A DNA stretch of 64,000 nucleotides from Pseudomonas sp. N40(2020) (GTDB lineage Bacteria > Pseudomonadota > Gammaproteobacteria > Pseudomonadales > Pseudomonadaceae), in contig NZ_JACSZV010000007.1 of NCBI RefSeq assembly GCF_014472415.1, positions 62,001-126,000 on the forward strand. Direction: 5' to 3'. The stretch's first letter is position 1; each line of letters starts with the position of its first letter. Shown piece by piece: positions 44,960 through 54,242 of this stretch. A program made the position numbers and the translations under genes. The notes beneath the pieces were generated by a model. It did not search any database. It had not been told where the DNA came from and worked only from the letters and a program-made list of their open reading frames with translations.

Positions 44960-44986
44960 TTATCGGCAAAACTGCGCCAGACTATA
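44960..44986 (-). promoter_or_regulatory. FliA (sigma-28) type promoter of motAB
   Basis: On the minus strand the sequence reads TATAGTCT, 11 bases, GCCGATAA. The -10 (44960-44967) matches the flagellar sigma consensus GCCGATAA exactly; the -35 (44979-44986) differs from TAAAGTTT at two positions. It ends about 68 bases before the motA start. Confidence 0.72.
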
Positions 44987-45057
44987 GCCAGTTCAGGCGA
45001 AAAGCCAATTTAGCCCATGCCGGGCGCGTCTACAGTCAGTGAAGATCTCGTCCAGAC

Positions 45058-46596
45058 ATGGCTAATGAAACGAACGTCCCACACGCAAAACCGACCACCC
45101 TCGACGGCTGGGTCAAGCTGCTCGATAGCGTGCGCCTGCCCGTGCCGCAAGAGGCTCACGACAAGGTTTGCCGGGCGATCCGTGACAATCGCAGCTCGCT
45201 GCGCGACATCGCCGACCTGATGCAGGACAGCCCTGCGCTGGCCTTGAGCATCATCCGTGAGGCGAATCGTCACACCCACGGCACCATGGCCACACCGGCC
45301 GAAAATCTTGAAGTTGCGATCAACCGTCTGGGTCTGGCCCGCACCGAAGAACTGCTGGCGCGCCTGCCTGCTCAACCGCAGATGCAAATCCCCAAGGCCT
45401 TGCGCCAACTGCAAATGATCAGCCAGCACGCCACGCAACAGGCCAACGGTTTTTTTGCCAGTCGCCTGGCGCGGCTGTGGCAGGACATTCATTGGGGCAG
45501 CCTGCTGTTTCTGTCGCCGCTGTGGCCGCTGGCACTGACCTATCCACAACTGCTTGAAGAGTGGGAACTGCGGGTTATCCACAAGGGCGAATCGGCGCGC
45601 GCCGTCGAGCAGCAATTGTTTGGCGTGCGCCTGCTTAAAATCGCCGAGGCGCTGGTGCAAGCCTGGCACCTGCCGATCTGGGTGCAGCAGGGCTATAAGT
45701 TGCTGCTCAGCGAGCAACGCGAATTGGTCAAAGTGTTGCGCATTGCCCGTGACAGCGAACATCCGTTGCGTCAGCAAAATCGTCTCGATGACGACCCAAC
45801 ACTGCGGCGCTGGCTCAATCAACCCGCCAACACCGTACTGCTGGCCAACGGTCTGGCGCTGTCGGCGCAACAGGCATGGGACAGTCCGCACAGTGAGCGC
45901 TGGCAGTATCTGACCAGCCTTTATCTACAGATTTCGATGGACGAGGTGCAGCAACAGTTGCACCAGCAAGCCGCCAACAGTGCGCGCCAGCATGCGATGC
46001 CTGACTTGTGGCACCCGGCGGTTTCGCTGCTGTGGCCGTGGGGCACCCTTCGCCTGCCGGCCGGGATGTTGCCTGCTGCCGCACCGAATGCCGAGGATCT
46101 GACTCAATGGCGCCGGCAGTGCGCCGAACTGCTGGCCGAGCCGAGCCGTTTCACCAATGCCATGAGCCTGACCGTCGCCGCCCGCGACGCGCTGGTCGCC
46201 AGTGGCATGCGCCGGGTGATGATCCTGATGGCCGATCGCACGCAATCCAATCTGCGCGTGCATCAAATTTTCGGCCTGCCCAAAGAAGCCTCTGCGCTGA
46301 ACTTTGTTGTCAGCCAGAGCAAAGTTCTGCAACGGCTGCTCGCACAACAAGCTCAGGTGCGGATCAACCCGGAGAACAACACGCAATTCTCCGCGCTGCT
46401 GCCGCCGAGCCTGCGCACGCTGTTCCGTGGCGAGCATCTGTTCCTGCGATCACTGGTCAACAATGGCCGGGTGATCATGATCGTTGTGGCTGATCAGGGC
46501 GGCGGGCCATTCGCCGACATCACCGTGCAAGCCTTCGGCAAAACCGCGCAGTGCATCGAAAAAGCCCTGCACAGCTTTAGCAGCCGTGGCCGATGA
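45058..46596 (+). CDS. HDOD-domain signalling protein
   Basis: 512 residues. The N-terminal ~220 form an HDOD domain, a non-catalytic relative of HD phosphohydrolases: 'LLDSVRLPVPQEAHDKVCRA', 'IADLMQDSPALALSIIREAN', 'LEVAINRLGLARTEELLARL'. The C-terminal part (about 330-510) has a GAF-like look ('RRVMILMADRTQSNLRVHQI'), but this is weaker. HDOD proteins act in regulation of chemotaxis, c-di-GMP signalling or competence; the role here is not known. Divergent from motA; a homologous gene lies beside motA in P. aeruginosa. Confidence 0.82.
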   Translation: MANETNVPHAKPTTLDGWVKLLDSVRLPVPQEAHDKVCRAIRDNRSSLRDIADLMQDSPALALSIIREANRHTHGTMATPAENLEVAINRLGLARTEELLARLPAQPQMQIPKALRQLQMISQHATQQANGFFASRLARLWQDIHWGSLLFLSPLWPLALTYPQLLEEWELRVIHKGESARAVEQQLFGVRLLKIAEALVQAWHLPIWVQQGYKLLLSEQRELVKVLRIARDSEHPLRQQNRLDDDPTLRRWLNQPANTVLLANGLALSAQQAWDSPHSERWQYLTSLYLQISMDEVQQQLHQQAANSARQHAMPDLWHPAVSLLWPWGTLRLPAGMLPAAAPNAEDLTQWRRQCAELLAEPSRFTNAMSLTVAARDALVASGMRRVMILMADRTQSNLRVHQIFGLPKEASALNFVVSQSKVLQRLLAQQAQVRINPENNTQFSALLPPSLRTLFRGEHLFLRSLVNNGRVIMIVVADQGGGPFADITVQAFGKTAQCIEKALHSFSSRGR

Positions 46597-46638
46597 GGCT
46601 GCGCTACAATCCCCCCCTTTGTGCTCTGGAGACCTCAC

Positions 46639-47454
46639 ATGTCTGACTTCTCTGGCTTGCCGCTCGTCATCGAACCGAGCGACCTGCTCCCTCGGCTCGA
46701 GTCCAGCGAACTGATTCTGGTAGACCTGACCAGCCCCGCCCGCTATGCCGAAGGTCATCTTCCCGGCGCGCGGTTTGTCGACCCCAAACGCACCCAGCTC
46801 GGCCAACCGCCGGCACCGGGACTGCTGCCGGCCAAAGCCGATCTGGAAGCGTTGTTCGGTGAACTCGGCCATCGCAAAGACGCGGTCTACGTTGTCTATG
46901 ACGACGAGGGCGGTGGCTGGGCCGGGCGGTTCATCTGGTTGCTCGACGTGATCGGTCACGACAAGTATCACTACGTCGATGGCGGTCTTCCGGCGTGGCT
47001 GGCGGATGGCATGCCGATGTCGATCCAGGTGCCACGGGCTGTTGGTGGCCCGGTATCGCTGACCCTGCATGATGAACCGACCGCTACGCGCGAATACCTG
47101 CAAAGCCGTCTCGGCGCCGCCGATCTAGCGATCTGGGATGCGCGCGGGCCGCTGGAGTATTCCGGCGAGAAAGTGCTGGCGGCCAAGGGCGGCCATATTC
47201 CCGGCGCGGTCAATTTCGAATGGACCGCGGGCATGGACAAGGCGCGTAACCTGCGCATCCGCACGGACATGCCACAGATCCTCGAAGACCTGGGGATCAC
47301 CAAGGACAAAGAAATCATTACCCATTGCCAGACCCATCACCGGTCGGGCTTCACTTATCTGGTGGCCAAATCCCTCGGTTATCCGCGGGTCAAGGGCTAC
47401 GCCGGTTCCTGGGGCGAATGGGGCAACCACCCTGACACGCCCGTCGAGATTTAA
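46639..47454 (+). CDS. rhdA: Thiosulfate sulfurtransferase (tandem rhodanese)
   Basis: Transfers sulfane sulfur from thiosulfate to cyanide or other acceptors. 271 residues from the ATG at 46639 (MSDFSGLPLVIEPSDLLPR). Two rhodanese domains: an inactive first ('LILVDLTSPARYAEGHLPGA', 'VYVVYDDEGGGWAGRFIWLL') and a catalytic second with 'WDARGPLEYSG' and the active loop 'THCQTHHRSGFTYLV', whose Cys carries the persulfide. Place next to psd is conserved with P. aeruginosa rhdA. Confidence 0.93.
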   Translation: MSDFSGLPLVIEPSDLLPRLESSELILVDLTSPARYAEGHLPGARFVDPKRTQLGQPPAPGLLPAKADLEALFGELGHRKDAVYVVYDDEGGGWAGRFIWLLDVIGHDKYHYVDGGLPAWLADGMPMSIQVPRAVGGPVSLTLHDEPTATREYLQSRLGAADLAIWDARGPLEYSGEKVLAAKGGHIPGAVNFEWTAGMDKARNLRIRTDMPQILEDLGITKDKEIITHCQTHHRSGFTYLVAKSLGYPRVKGYAGSWGEWGNHPDTPVEI

Positions 47455-47472
47455 GGTTTTTAAGGACAACCC

Positions 47473-48333
47473 ATGAAAGAGCGTCTGTTTATCCTCAGCC
47501 AGTACCTGCTGCCTCACCACCTGCTGTCGCGCCTGGCCGGCTGCATTGCCGAGTGCCGCGTGCGCTGGTTCAAGAATGCTTTCACCACCTGGTTCGCCAA
47601 GCGCTATCAAGTCGACATGTCGCAAGCGCTGGTTGAAGACGTGACCGCTTACGAGCACTTCAACGCCTTCTTCACTCGCGCCCTGAAAGATGGCGCGCGC
47701 CCGCTGGACGAGACCCCGGGCGCGATCCTCAGCCCGGCCGACGGCGCGGTCAGCCAACTCGGCCCGATCGAACACGGTCGCGTGTTCCAGGCCAAGGGTC
47801 ACAGCTTCAGCGTGCTGGAACTGCTTGGCGGTGACGCAGCCAATGCTGCGCCGTTCATGGGCGGCGACTTTGCGACTATTTACCTGTCGCCGAAGGACTA
47901 CCACCGCGTCCACATGCCACTGGCCGGCACCCTGCGTGAAATGGTCTACATCCCGGGCCGGATCTTCTCGGTCAACCAGACCACTGCCGAAAACGTTCCG
48001 GAACTGTTCGCCCGCAACGAGCGTGTGGCATGCATCTTCGACACCGAGCGTGGGCCGATGGCCGTTGTTCTCGTGGGCGCAATGATCGTCGCTTCGATCG
48101 AAACCGTGTGGGCTGGGCTGGTCACGCCGCCGAAGCGTGAGCTGAAAACCTTCCGCTACGACGAAGCCGCTCGCGCGCCGATCCATCTCGAAAAAGGCGC
48201 CGAACTGGGCCGCTTCAAGCTGGGTTCCACCGCGATCGTGCTGTTTGGCCCGGATCAAGTGAAGTGGGCTGAAGAACTGGTGGCGGGTTCGCCAGTGCAG
48301 ATGGGCCAGGGTCTGGCACTGCCAAAAGTCTGA
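47473..48333 (+). CDS. psd: Phosphatidylserine decarboxylase proenzyme
   Basis: Makes phosphatidylethanolamine in the inner membrane. 286 residues with the self-cleavage motif 'LGST' in '[15 protein letters not shown]'; the Ser becomes the pyruvoyl group after cleavage into beta and alpha chains. Other family marks are '[20 protein letters not shown]' and '[18 protein letters not shown]'. It follows the rhodanese gene by 18 bases. Confidence 0.97.
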   Translation: MKERLFILSQYLLPHHLLSRLAGCIAECRVRWFKNAFTTWFAKRYQVDMSQALVEDVTAYEHFNAFFTRALKDGARPLDETPGAILSPADGAVSQLGPIEHGRVFQAKGHSFSVLELLGGDAANAAPFMGGDFATIYLSPKDYHRVHMPLAGTLREMVYIPGRIFSVNQTTAENVPELFARNERVACIFDTERGPMAVVLVGAMIVASIETVWAGLVTPPKRELKTFRYDEAARAPIHLEKGAELGRFKLGSTAIVLFGPDQVKWAEELVAGSPVQMGQGLALPKV

Positions 48334-48341
48334 TGTCCGTG

Positions 48342-48367
48342 CTGCGGGAGCCACTTCGGCTCCCGCA
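48342..48367 (+). terminator. Hairpin between psd and the PilZ-like gene
   Basis: An 11-bp perfect stem, CTGCGGGAGCC/GGCTCCCGCAG, nine bases after the psd stop, without a T-run. It may attenuate read-through into the next gene, whose likely start is 32 bases downstream. Confidence 0.5.
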
Positions 48368-48398
48368 GATTGCAGCATTTGCTGCTATGGTTTTTGGC

Positions 48399-50153
48399 AT
48401 GAGCCAGACCATCGCCCCTCCGCAGCTACGTGCTCCCACTCCAACGCAAACGCGTCTGTCGTTCTGCGAAGCCACCCCGCGTGACCTCAAACGCTGGATC
48501 GCCGGCCTGCCCAAGGCGAACATCGGCGAAACCGCCCGCCAGTTGTACCAAGGCCTGGGCGAACTCAACCAGTTGCTCACCCCCAGCGATAATCGCCTGC
48601 AACTCTTGGAGTTGATGCGGCCAGAGGTGTATTTCGTCTGCCAGCATCTGGAGCGGCACTTTCTGCATCAGGCGATCATGCTCGACGAGCGTTCGCGCAA
48701 GGTCAGCAACCTGTGCCAGGCGCTGCAAAGTCATCTGGCCATCGGCTACAAACAGATCGTGTTGCGTATCGCACCCAAGTACAGCAAGGATCGCGCGGCG
48801 CTGGTCAGCCAGGCCCTGCAACGGGCGGCACACGCACTCAAGGGCCAGTTGCTGCGCGCCACGCAGTTGTACAGTTCACCGCCGGAACACCTGTGGTTCG
48901 AACTGCATCAGCTGTATCGCATCGGCTGTGAATTGCAGCTGCAACAACGTCGGGTACGTGACGATCTCGCCAGCCTGACTACCGAGCTGAGCCTGGAACA
49001 GACGTACATCGCCACCCTGTTATTGGGCTGCGCCCGTTGCAATCAACTGCGGCAGAACCAGATCGCTCGACTCGCGGAAGTCCTGGAACCGTGGAGTACC
49101 TTGCTCAAACTGCATCCCGGCAGTCCGGACGATGGCTTGTTTGCGATCAGCGCCGAAATCGACGCTGGCCCGCGTTATCGCAACATGTTTCGCAGCGAGC
49201 AAAAAGCCGGATTACTCGGTTTCGATCCGCAGCCACTGGTCAATGCCATCGAAGCGCATCTGCAGCGTCAGGACACTTCGACACCCCTGCCTGTCCCGAC
49301 GGGGCTCAGCTTCGACACTCTGCAACACTTGCACGCGACCTGGGGTCAGGCCGCCGAACGCAGCTTTCAGCGCACCGTTGGCCAAGGCAGCCTGACCGTG
49401 TGCGTGGGAATGAGCGCCCTGCACTTTTACCTCGGTGGCGAACGCAGTTTCAGCGAACTGCTCAAGCACCCCGGCGCCCGCGCGGCGAACTTCAGCAGCG
49501 TCGTCGCCAAGGGCGAAAAAGACAGTTGGAGCCAGGCATTCGACGCCGCGCCGCAAAGCAAGGCGGATGAGTTTCTGCCGTACGAAGAAATCCAGTACGA
49601 CCATCTGATCGAAGACGAAAGCAGCACCGACAACACACCGCACTACCCCACTTACGCGCTGCCGGTGATCAATCACAGCCCCGGCGGTTATTGCCTGGGC
49701 TGGCCTGCAGAGGTGCCCGCCGAATTACAGGCCGGGGAAATGCTCGGGATTCAGGACAGCGAAAGTCTGGGCTGGAGCATTGCGGTGATTCGCTGGATTC
49801 GTCAGGTGCGTGGCGGTGGCACACAGATGGGCATTGAGCTGGTGGCACCGCATGCGCAGCCGTGCGGCCTGCAACTGGTGCGCTCGCGGGACGATCACAG
49901 TCACTATCTGCGCGGATTACTGTTGCCGCAGATCAGCGCGATCGACTTGCCGGCAACCTTGCTGGCGCCACGATTGCCTTTTCAGGAAGGCAGTAAAGTA
50001 CTGATCAATACCCATGGAGACGAGCACCGCGCCGGACTGGATCGGCGGGTGGCGAGTACACATAGTTTCAATCAGTTTGCCTATCGCTCGCTGGAGGCCG
50101 CGCAGAATGGCGGGAGCGAGGAGGATTTTGATTCGTTGTGGAAGTCGCTTTAG
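48399..50153 (+). CDS. Hypothetical protein with C-terminal PilZ-like domain
   Basis: 584 residues from the ATG at 48399 (MSQTIAPPQLRAPTP). An in-frame ATG at 48333 overlaps the psd stop, but the segment between contains the hairpin and reads poorly as protein. Residues ~20-370 are helical with no recognised domain ('RDLKRWIAGLPKANIGETAR'). Near residue 425 is 'INHSPGGYCLGW', the N-x-S-x-x-G element of PilZ domains, followed by a barrel-like 'GWSIAVIRWIRQVRGGGTQM'; the RxxxR element that usually precedes it is not visible. Homologue of a gene beside psd and fimX in P. aeruginosa. A c-di-GMP link is plausible but unproven. Confidence 0.7.
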   Translation: MSQTIAPPQLRAPTPTQTRLSFCEATPRDLKRWIAGLPKANIGETARQLYQGLGELNQLLTPSDNRLQLLELMRPEVYFVCQHLERHFLHQAIMLDERSRKVSNLCQALQSHLAIGYKQIVLRIAPKYSKDRAALVSQALQRAAHALKGQLLRATQLYSSPPEHLWFELHQLYRIGCELQLQQRRVRDDLASLTTELSLEQTYIATLLLGCARCNQLRQNQIARLAEVLEPWSTLLKLHPGSPDDGLFAISAEIDAGPRYRNMFRSEQKAGLLGFDPQPLVNAIEAHLQRQDTSTPLPVPTGLSFDTLQHLHATWGQAAERSFQRTVGQGSLTVCVGMSALHFYLGGERSFSELLKHPGARAANFSSVVAKGEKDSWSQAFDAAPQSKADEFLPYEEIQYDHLIEDESSTDNTPHYPTYALPVINHSPGGYCLGWPAEVPAELQAGEMLGIQDSESLGWSIAVIRWIRQVRGGGTQMGIELVAPHAQPCGLQLVRSRDDHSHYLRGLLLPQISAIDLPATLLAPRLPFQEGSKVLINTHGDEHRAGLDRRVASTHSFNQFAYRSLEAAQNGGSEEDFDSLWKSL

Positions 50154-50167
50154 ACCCAGTTGCGCCC

Positions 50168-50230
50168 TTCGCGAGCAAGCTCGCTCCCACATTGGAATGC
50201 ATTTCAAACGTGGGAGCGAGCTTGCTCGCG
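50168..50230. repeat. Inverted repeat, GGGAGCGAGC family (REP-like)
   Basis: Arms of about 21 bases (50170-50190 and 50210-50230) of the GCGAGCAAGCTCGCTCCCAC type around a 19-base loop. Lies between two convergent genes (PilZ-like and serB). Same family as 6332-6421 and 53189-53259. Confidence 0.85.
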
Positions 50231-50257
50231 CAGAGGTCAGATCAGCTTATCGAGATC

Positions 50258-51472
50258 TTAGAGCTGCCCGTCGCGATCGCGGAAACCCAGCAGATACAGG
50301 ACACCATCCAGACCCAAAGTCGAGATCGCCTGCTTCGCCGACTGCTTGACCAATGGCTTGGCGCGGAACGCCACACCCAACCCGGCAATCGCCAGCATCG
50401 GCAGGTCATTCGCACCGTCGCCGACCGCGATGGTCTGCTCCAGACGCAAACCTTCCTTGTGTGCCAACTCTTTCAACAGGTCAGCCTTGCGCTGCGCATC
50501 GACGATCGGCTCGATCGCCACGCCGGTGCACTTGCCGTCGACGACTTCCAGCTCGTTGGCGAACACGTAGTCAATGCCGAGTTTGGCCTGCAATTGCTTG
50601 GCGAAATAGGTGAAGCCGCCGGACAGGATCGCGGTCTTGTAGCCCAGACGCTTGAGTTCGGCGAACAGGGTTTCTGCACCCTCCGTCAGGCGCAGCGAAG
50701 CGCCGATCGAGTCCAGCACGCTGACGTCCAGGCCTTTAAGCAACGCCAGACGCTCTTTGAAGCTGGCGCGAAAATCCAGTTCGCCGGCCATCGCCCGCTC
50801 GGTGATCGCCGACACTTGCTCGCCAACACCGGCAGCCTTCGCCAGTTCGTCGATGACTTCGGCTTCGATCAGCGTCGAGTCCATGTCAAACACCGCCAGA
50901 CGACGGTTGCGGCGGAAAAGTGAATCTTCCTGGAAGGCGATGTCGACGTTCAGCTCCTGCGCCACGCTCAGGAATTCTGCACGCAGCGCCTGTGGATCAG
51001 CCGCTTCGCCACGCACGGAGAACTCGATACAGCCCTTGCCCTTGTCCGCCGGGGTGTCCAGCGGCATACGACCCGACAGACGGTCGATATGGTCGATGTT
51101 CAGACCATATTTGGCAGTAATCGAACTGACAGCCTGCAATTGCCCGGCGGTCACTTTGCGAGTCAACAGGGTTACGATATGGCGCTTCTTGCCCTGATTG
51201 CCCACCCATTGCTGGTAATCCTCTTCGGAGACCGGGGTGAAGCGCACCTGTTGGTCGAGCTCGTAGCCCTTGAACAGGATGTCCTTGAGCACGGCTTTGC
51301 CTTGCTCGGAATCGGGAATTTCAACAAGGATGCCAAACGACAGGGTGTCGTGGATCACCGCTTGCCCGATGTCGAGAATGTTCACACCACCTTGTGCCAG
51401 AACGCCGGTAATGGCCGCAGTCAGACCCGGACGGTCGACTCCCGTGATGTTAATCAGGACGATTTCGCGCAA
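50258..51472 (-). CDS. serB: Phosphoserine phosphatase SerB
   Basis: Last step of serine synthesis. About 404 residues with two N-terminal ACT domains ('INITGVDRPGLTAAITGVLA' and 'HIVTLLTRKVTAGQLQAVSS') and a HAD phosphatase domain with the nucleophile motif 'AVFDMDSTLIEAEVIDEL', 'ILSGGFTYFAKQL' and 'VGDGANDLPMLA'. The likely start is TTG at 51472 (reads M-REIVLINITG, the common N-terminus); another TTG at 51487 is in frame and no ATG fits. Confidence 0.95.
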   Translation of the reverse strand: MREIVLINITGVDRPGLTAAITGVLAQGGVNILDIGQAVIHDTLSFGILVEIPDSEQGKAVLKDILFKGYELDQQVRFTPVSEEDYQQWVGNQGKKRHIVTLLTRKVTAGQLQAVSSITAKYGLNIDHIDRLSGRMPLDTPADKGKGCIEFSVRGEAADPQALRAEFLSVAQELNVDIAFQEDSLFRRNRRLAVFDMDSTLIEAEVIDELAKAAGVGEQVSAITERAMAGELDFRASFKERLALLKGLDVSVLDSIGASLRLTEGAETLFAELKRLGYKTAILSGGFTYFAKQLQAKLGIDYVFANELEVVDGKCTGVAIEPIVDAQRKADLLKELAHKEGLRLEQTIAVGDGANDLPMLAIAGLGVAFRAKPLVKQSAKQAISTLGLDGVLYLLGFRDRDGQL

Positions 51473-51606
51473 CGCGCACCCCCGCAACTGGAAAAAAACC
51501 GCATTCTACCCACTTTCAGTGACCATCGGGCACCGCGAGCGCTTTGCCGGTCTAGGGCCTGTCGCTATACTGCGCGTCAACTTCACGGACAAAAGAGCCG
51601 AGCTCA

Positions 51607-53112
51607 GTGAACCGGCCCACGCCAGTTAAAACCGATAACTTCTTTCTGCTGATCTTCCGTGCACTGCGCCACCGCCGTGTACCGATTGCATTGCGCATTG
51701 CCAGCCATAACGTGATCCTCGTCGCTCTGGCGCTGGTGATTTATGCCTGCGTGATGGGCTTGCAGTTCAAGCAGGCCATGCACGAGCAGGCCGATGCGCT
51801 GGGCGAAAGCCTGACCACGCAAACGGCCACTTCCGCCACGGAGCTGTTGGTGTCCAACGACATCCTCAGCCTCAACGTGCTGCTCAATAACCTGACCAAG
51901 AACAAACTGGTGGCCCACGCGGCAATCTATAGCGTGGATAACCGCATCCTCGCCGAATCCGGTCAGCGCCCCAAGCACAGCCTGTTGGGCGAAGCCGAGG
52001 GCATGTACGAGAGCAAGATCACGTTCCAGGACGTGACCGCCGGGCAACTGCGCATCAGCCTGGACATGGATCAGTTCCAGCAGCCGATGACCATCAGCCT
52101 GCAAAGCATGGGCATTTTGAGTGCGATTCTGTTGGCGCTGTCGCTGGCCTTGAGCTTGCGCATGGGCCGCTACCTGTCGACCCCGCTGCTGCAATTGCGT
52201 GTATGGCTGCGCCGGATTGACGAGCACACGCCGGGCATGGAGCGTCAGGACGAAATCGGCGATCTCGCCCGTCAGTTGCACGCCAACTATGCGCCGGAGC
52301 CCGCGCCTGAGCCGGAACCCCAGTTCGAAGACGAGGAAGACGAGACCGAGTTCGAGGTGCGCAATCTGCGTGACCCGAGCTTTGACGAAACCCGTCCGAT
52401 GGCCGCGCAGAAGCCTGCACCACGCCACTTGGTCAGCACCGTCGAAGACGATGATGACGATGACGCGTTCGCCGATCTGCGCGACGAGTCCTTGAACGGT
52501 GCCGCACAACCGCAGATTCGCAAAGCCACCCCGAGCGTGCCGCAACACACGGCGGTGCTGGCGGTTCAACTGGGTTCTCAGGAGCAACTGCGTCGTCTGC
52601 CACGTGCGCGTCTGGAAGAATTGCAGGAGCGCTATCGCGACTGCCTCGATCAGGCCGCCTCGCTGTATCAGGGCGAAATCGAAACCCTGAACGATGGCAG
52701 CACGCTGATGCTGTTCCACACCGAAGACAGTGGCGACGACTACCTGACCAACGCGATTTGCTGCGGCGAGTTGTTGCGGGCGCTGGGCCATCAGTTGCAG
52801 ATCGAAGTCGCCGACAGCGGCATCACCCTGCAATTGCAACTGGGCCTGACCCTTGGCGATGAGTTGTTCGGTCTGAGCCAGATTGATCTGCTGCTGACCG
52901 ATTCGGCCCAGGATGCACTGGCCCTGTCGCAGCACAGTCGCAACCTGCTGCTGGTGGAGCGCAAGATCAGCGATGATGCGCTGATCCGTCAGCGTGCGCG
53001 TATCCGGCCGATTGCCAGCCCTGAGGGGGCGTGCTGCGTGGAGCGGTTGATGGAGCCTTATCCGTCGATGCTGGAACGGCAACTGGCGCGGATGCATGAG
53101 CGTCGGGCGTAA
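51607..53112 (+). CDS. AhpA/YtjB-like membrane protein with degenerate cyclase-like C-terminal domain
   Basis: 501 residues, GTG start. Membrane segment near residues 33-52 ('HNVILVALALVIYACVMGLQ'), an extracytoplasmic region of about 115 residues, a second membrane segment near 165-187, then a HAMP-like stretch ('RMGRYLSTPLLQLRVWLRR'). A very acidic linker (EDEEDETEF, EDDDDDD) leads to a C-terminal ~180 residues resembling class III nucleotide cyclases ('GEIETLNDGSTLMLFHTEDS', 'LQLQLGLTLGDELFGLSQID') but without visible metal-binding aspartates in the usual place. Divergent neighbour of serB, as in related species. Probably a signalling or scaffold membrane protein. Confidence 0.7.
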   Translation: MNRPTPVKTDNFFLLIFRALRHRRVPIALRIASHNVILVALALVIYACVMGLQFKQAMHEQADALGESLTTQTATSATELLVSNDILSLNVLLNNLTKNKLVAHAAIYSVDNRILAESGQRPKHSLLGEAEGMYESKITFQDVTAGQLRISLDMDQFQQPMTISLQSMGILSAILLALSLALSLRMGRYLSTPLLQLRVWLRRIDEHTPGMERQDEIGDLARQLHANYAPEPAPEPEPQFEDEEDETEFEVRNLRDPSFDETRPMAAQKPAPRHLVSTVEDDDDDDAFADLRDESLNGAAQPQIRKATPSVPQHTAVLAVQLGSQEQLRRLPRARLEELQERYRDCLDQAASLYQGEIETLNDGSTLMLFHTEDSGDDYLTNAICCGELLRALGHQLQIEVADSGITLQLQLGLTLGDELFGLSQIDLLLTDSAQDALALSQHSRNLLLVERKISDDALIRQRARIRPIASPEGACCVERLMEPYPSMLERQLARMHERRA

Positions 53113-53133
53113 GCCTTAGCCCAGATGCACAGA

Positions 53134-53168
53134 AGCCCGCAGACAAGCGATTGTCTGCGGGCTTTTTT
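53134..53168 (+). terminator. Terminator after the AhpA/YtjB-like gene
   Basis: AGCCCGCAGACAA-GCGA-TTGTCTGCGGGCT stem followed by TTTTTTG. Confidence 0.92.
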
Positions 53169-53188
53169 GTTGCCTGTAACGGCCCTTT

Positions 53189-53259
53189 GGCGAGCAAGCT
53201 CGCTCCCACAGGGTATCTGTACGCTGCTGATCAAATGTGGGAGCGAGCCTGCTCGCGAA
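53189..53259. repeat. Inverted repeat, GGGAGCGAGC family (REP-like)
   Basis: Arms at 53189-53210 and 53236-53259, nearly perfect inverted copies of the TGTGGGAGCGAGC type. Lies between convergent genes and between two terminators. Third member of the family in this window. Confidence 0.85.
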
Positions 53260-53303
53260 GAGGCCAGCACTGGCTTTAAAGATCTCCAGCCACCAGACAT
53301 AAC

Positions 53304-53326
53304 AAAGCCCGCACAAGGCGGGCTTT
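53304..53326 (-). terminator. Terminator after the PqiC-like lipoprotein gene
   Basis: AAAGCCCGC/GCGGGCTTT hairpin, 20 bases past the gene's stop on the minus strand, usable in both directions. Confidence 0.8.
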
Positions 53327-53345
53327 AATTTGACTCAAACCAGAC

Positions 53346-54059
53346 TCAGAAGCGGAACACTTCCATATCAGTCCGAATCGGCGATGCCATCGGAATCTTC
53401 GGCTGCTTCTCGGCTTCCGCCGCCGGCGCTGCCGGTTTCGGCGCTGCTTTGCGCGGAGCTTCAGCCACTGGTGGCTGATTAGCCAACGGCTTGAGCGCCA
53501 CCGACAGCTGCTCGGACAGACGCTGCAACAGAATCCCCTGCGCCTGCACCTGCGATGCCGTACTGCCGGCGTGCAGCTCTTGCAGGTGGATGATGCGGTT
53601 ATCTCGCACCTGGCCACGACGGTCGATCAGGCGCCATTGCGCATCGAGAATAGCCGGTTGCTTCTCGCCGGAGTCCAGACGCGTGATGGTCATCAATACC
53701 TGCACGTCAGGGGTGAAGCCCTGAGTGGCCGGTGCCAGCACGACACGCTGGCTATCCAGATGACCGGCAACCTGACGCAGCAACAACTGATCGATATCCG
53801 ACGAAAGGCTGCCAGCCCAACGACCATCGGTCGCCGCCTGCAGGCTGCCATCCGGTTGACGTTGCAGCAGAGTTTCACGTTGCAGGTAATCGGCCAGCAC
53901 AACCGGGCCCAACAAAACCGCCATGCCCGCGCTTTGCGCAGGCTGAACCGGACTTCCGCTGTCCAGTTGATACAGCGACACCGGCTGGTGAACGCTGCAA
54001 CCCGCCAGGCCCAAAACGCCGGCGAGCAGGAAAATAAGGGGGCGCAGAGCAGTCATCAT
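53346..54059 (-). CDS. PqiC/YmbA-family (ABC-type transport auxiliary) lipoprotein
   Basis: 237 residues with a lipoprotein signal: hydrophobic stretch then lipobox 'LAGC' with Cys near residue 21. The core ('QPVSLYQLDSGSPVQPAQSA', 'GMAVLLGPVVLADYLQRETLL', 'WAGSLSSDIDQLLLRQVAG') matches the PqiC/YmbA family, outer-membrane partners of MCE lipid-transport systems. No MCE or ABC genes are adjacent, so its partner is encoded elsewhere. The C-terminal ~50 residues are Ala/Pro/Lys-rich. Confidence 0.82.
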   Translation of the reverse strand: MMTALRPLIFLLAGVLGLAGCSVHQPVSLYQLDSGSPVQPAQSAGMAVLLGPVVLADYLQRETLLQRQPDGSLQAATDGRWAGSLSSDIDQLLLRQVAGHLDSQRVVLAPATQGFTPDVQVLMTITRLDSGEKQPAILDAQWRLIDRRGQVRDNRIIHLQELHAGSTASQVQAQGILLQRLSEQLSVALKPLANQPPVAEAPRKAAPKPAAPAAEAEKQPKIPMASPIRTDMEVFRF

Positions 54060-54242
54060 CCCGTCCAGGTGGCCGCCACAAGGCTGACCACAGTGAAAAT
54101 ACTCAATAAATATGAAGAACGCTCAGCCACGCCGGCGCTTGAAAGGCCATATCATCCGTGAATATGCGTTCCGACTCCAGCGCCAAAGCGTCGATCTACG
54201 CGTTAAATCGTAGATCGAGCGCTCTAGGGGGCGTGTTATCAC

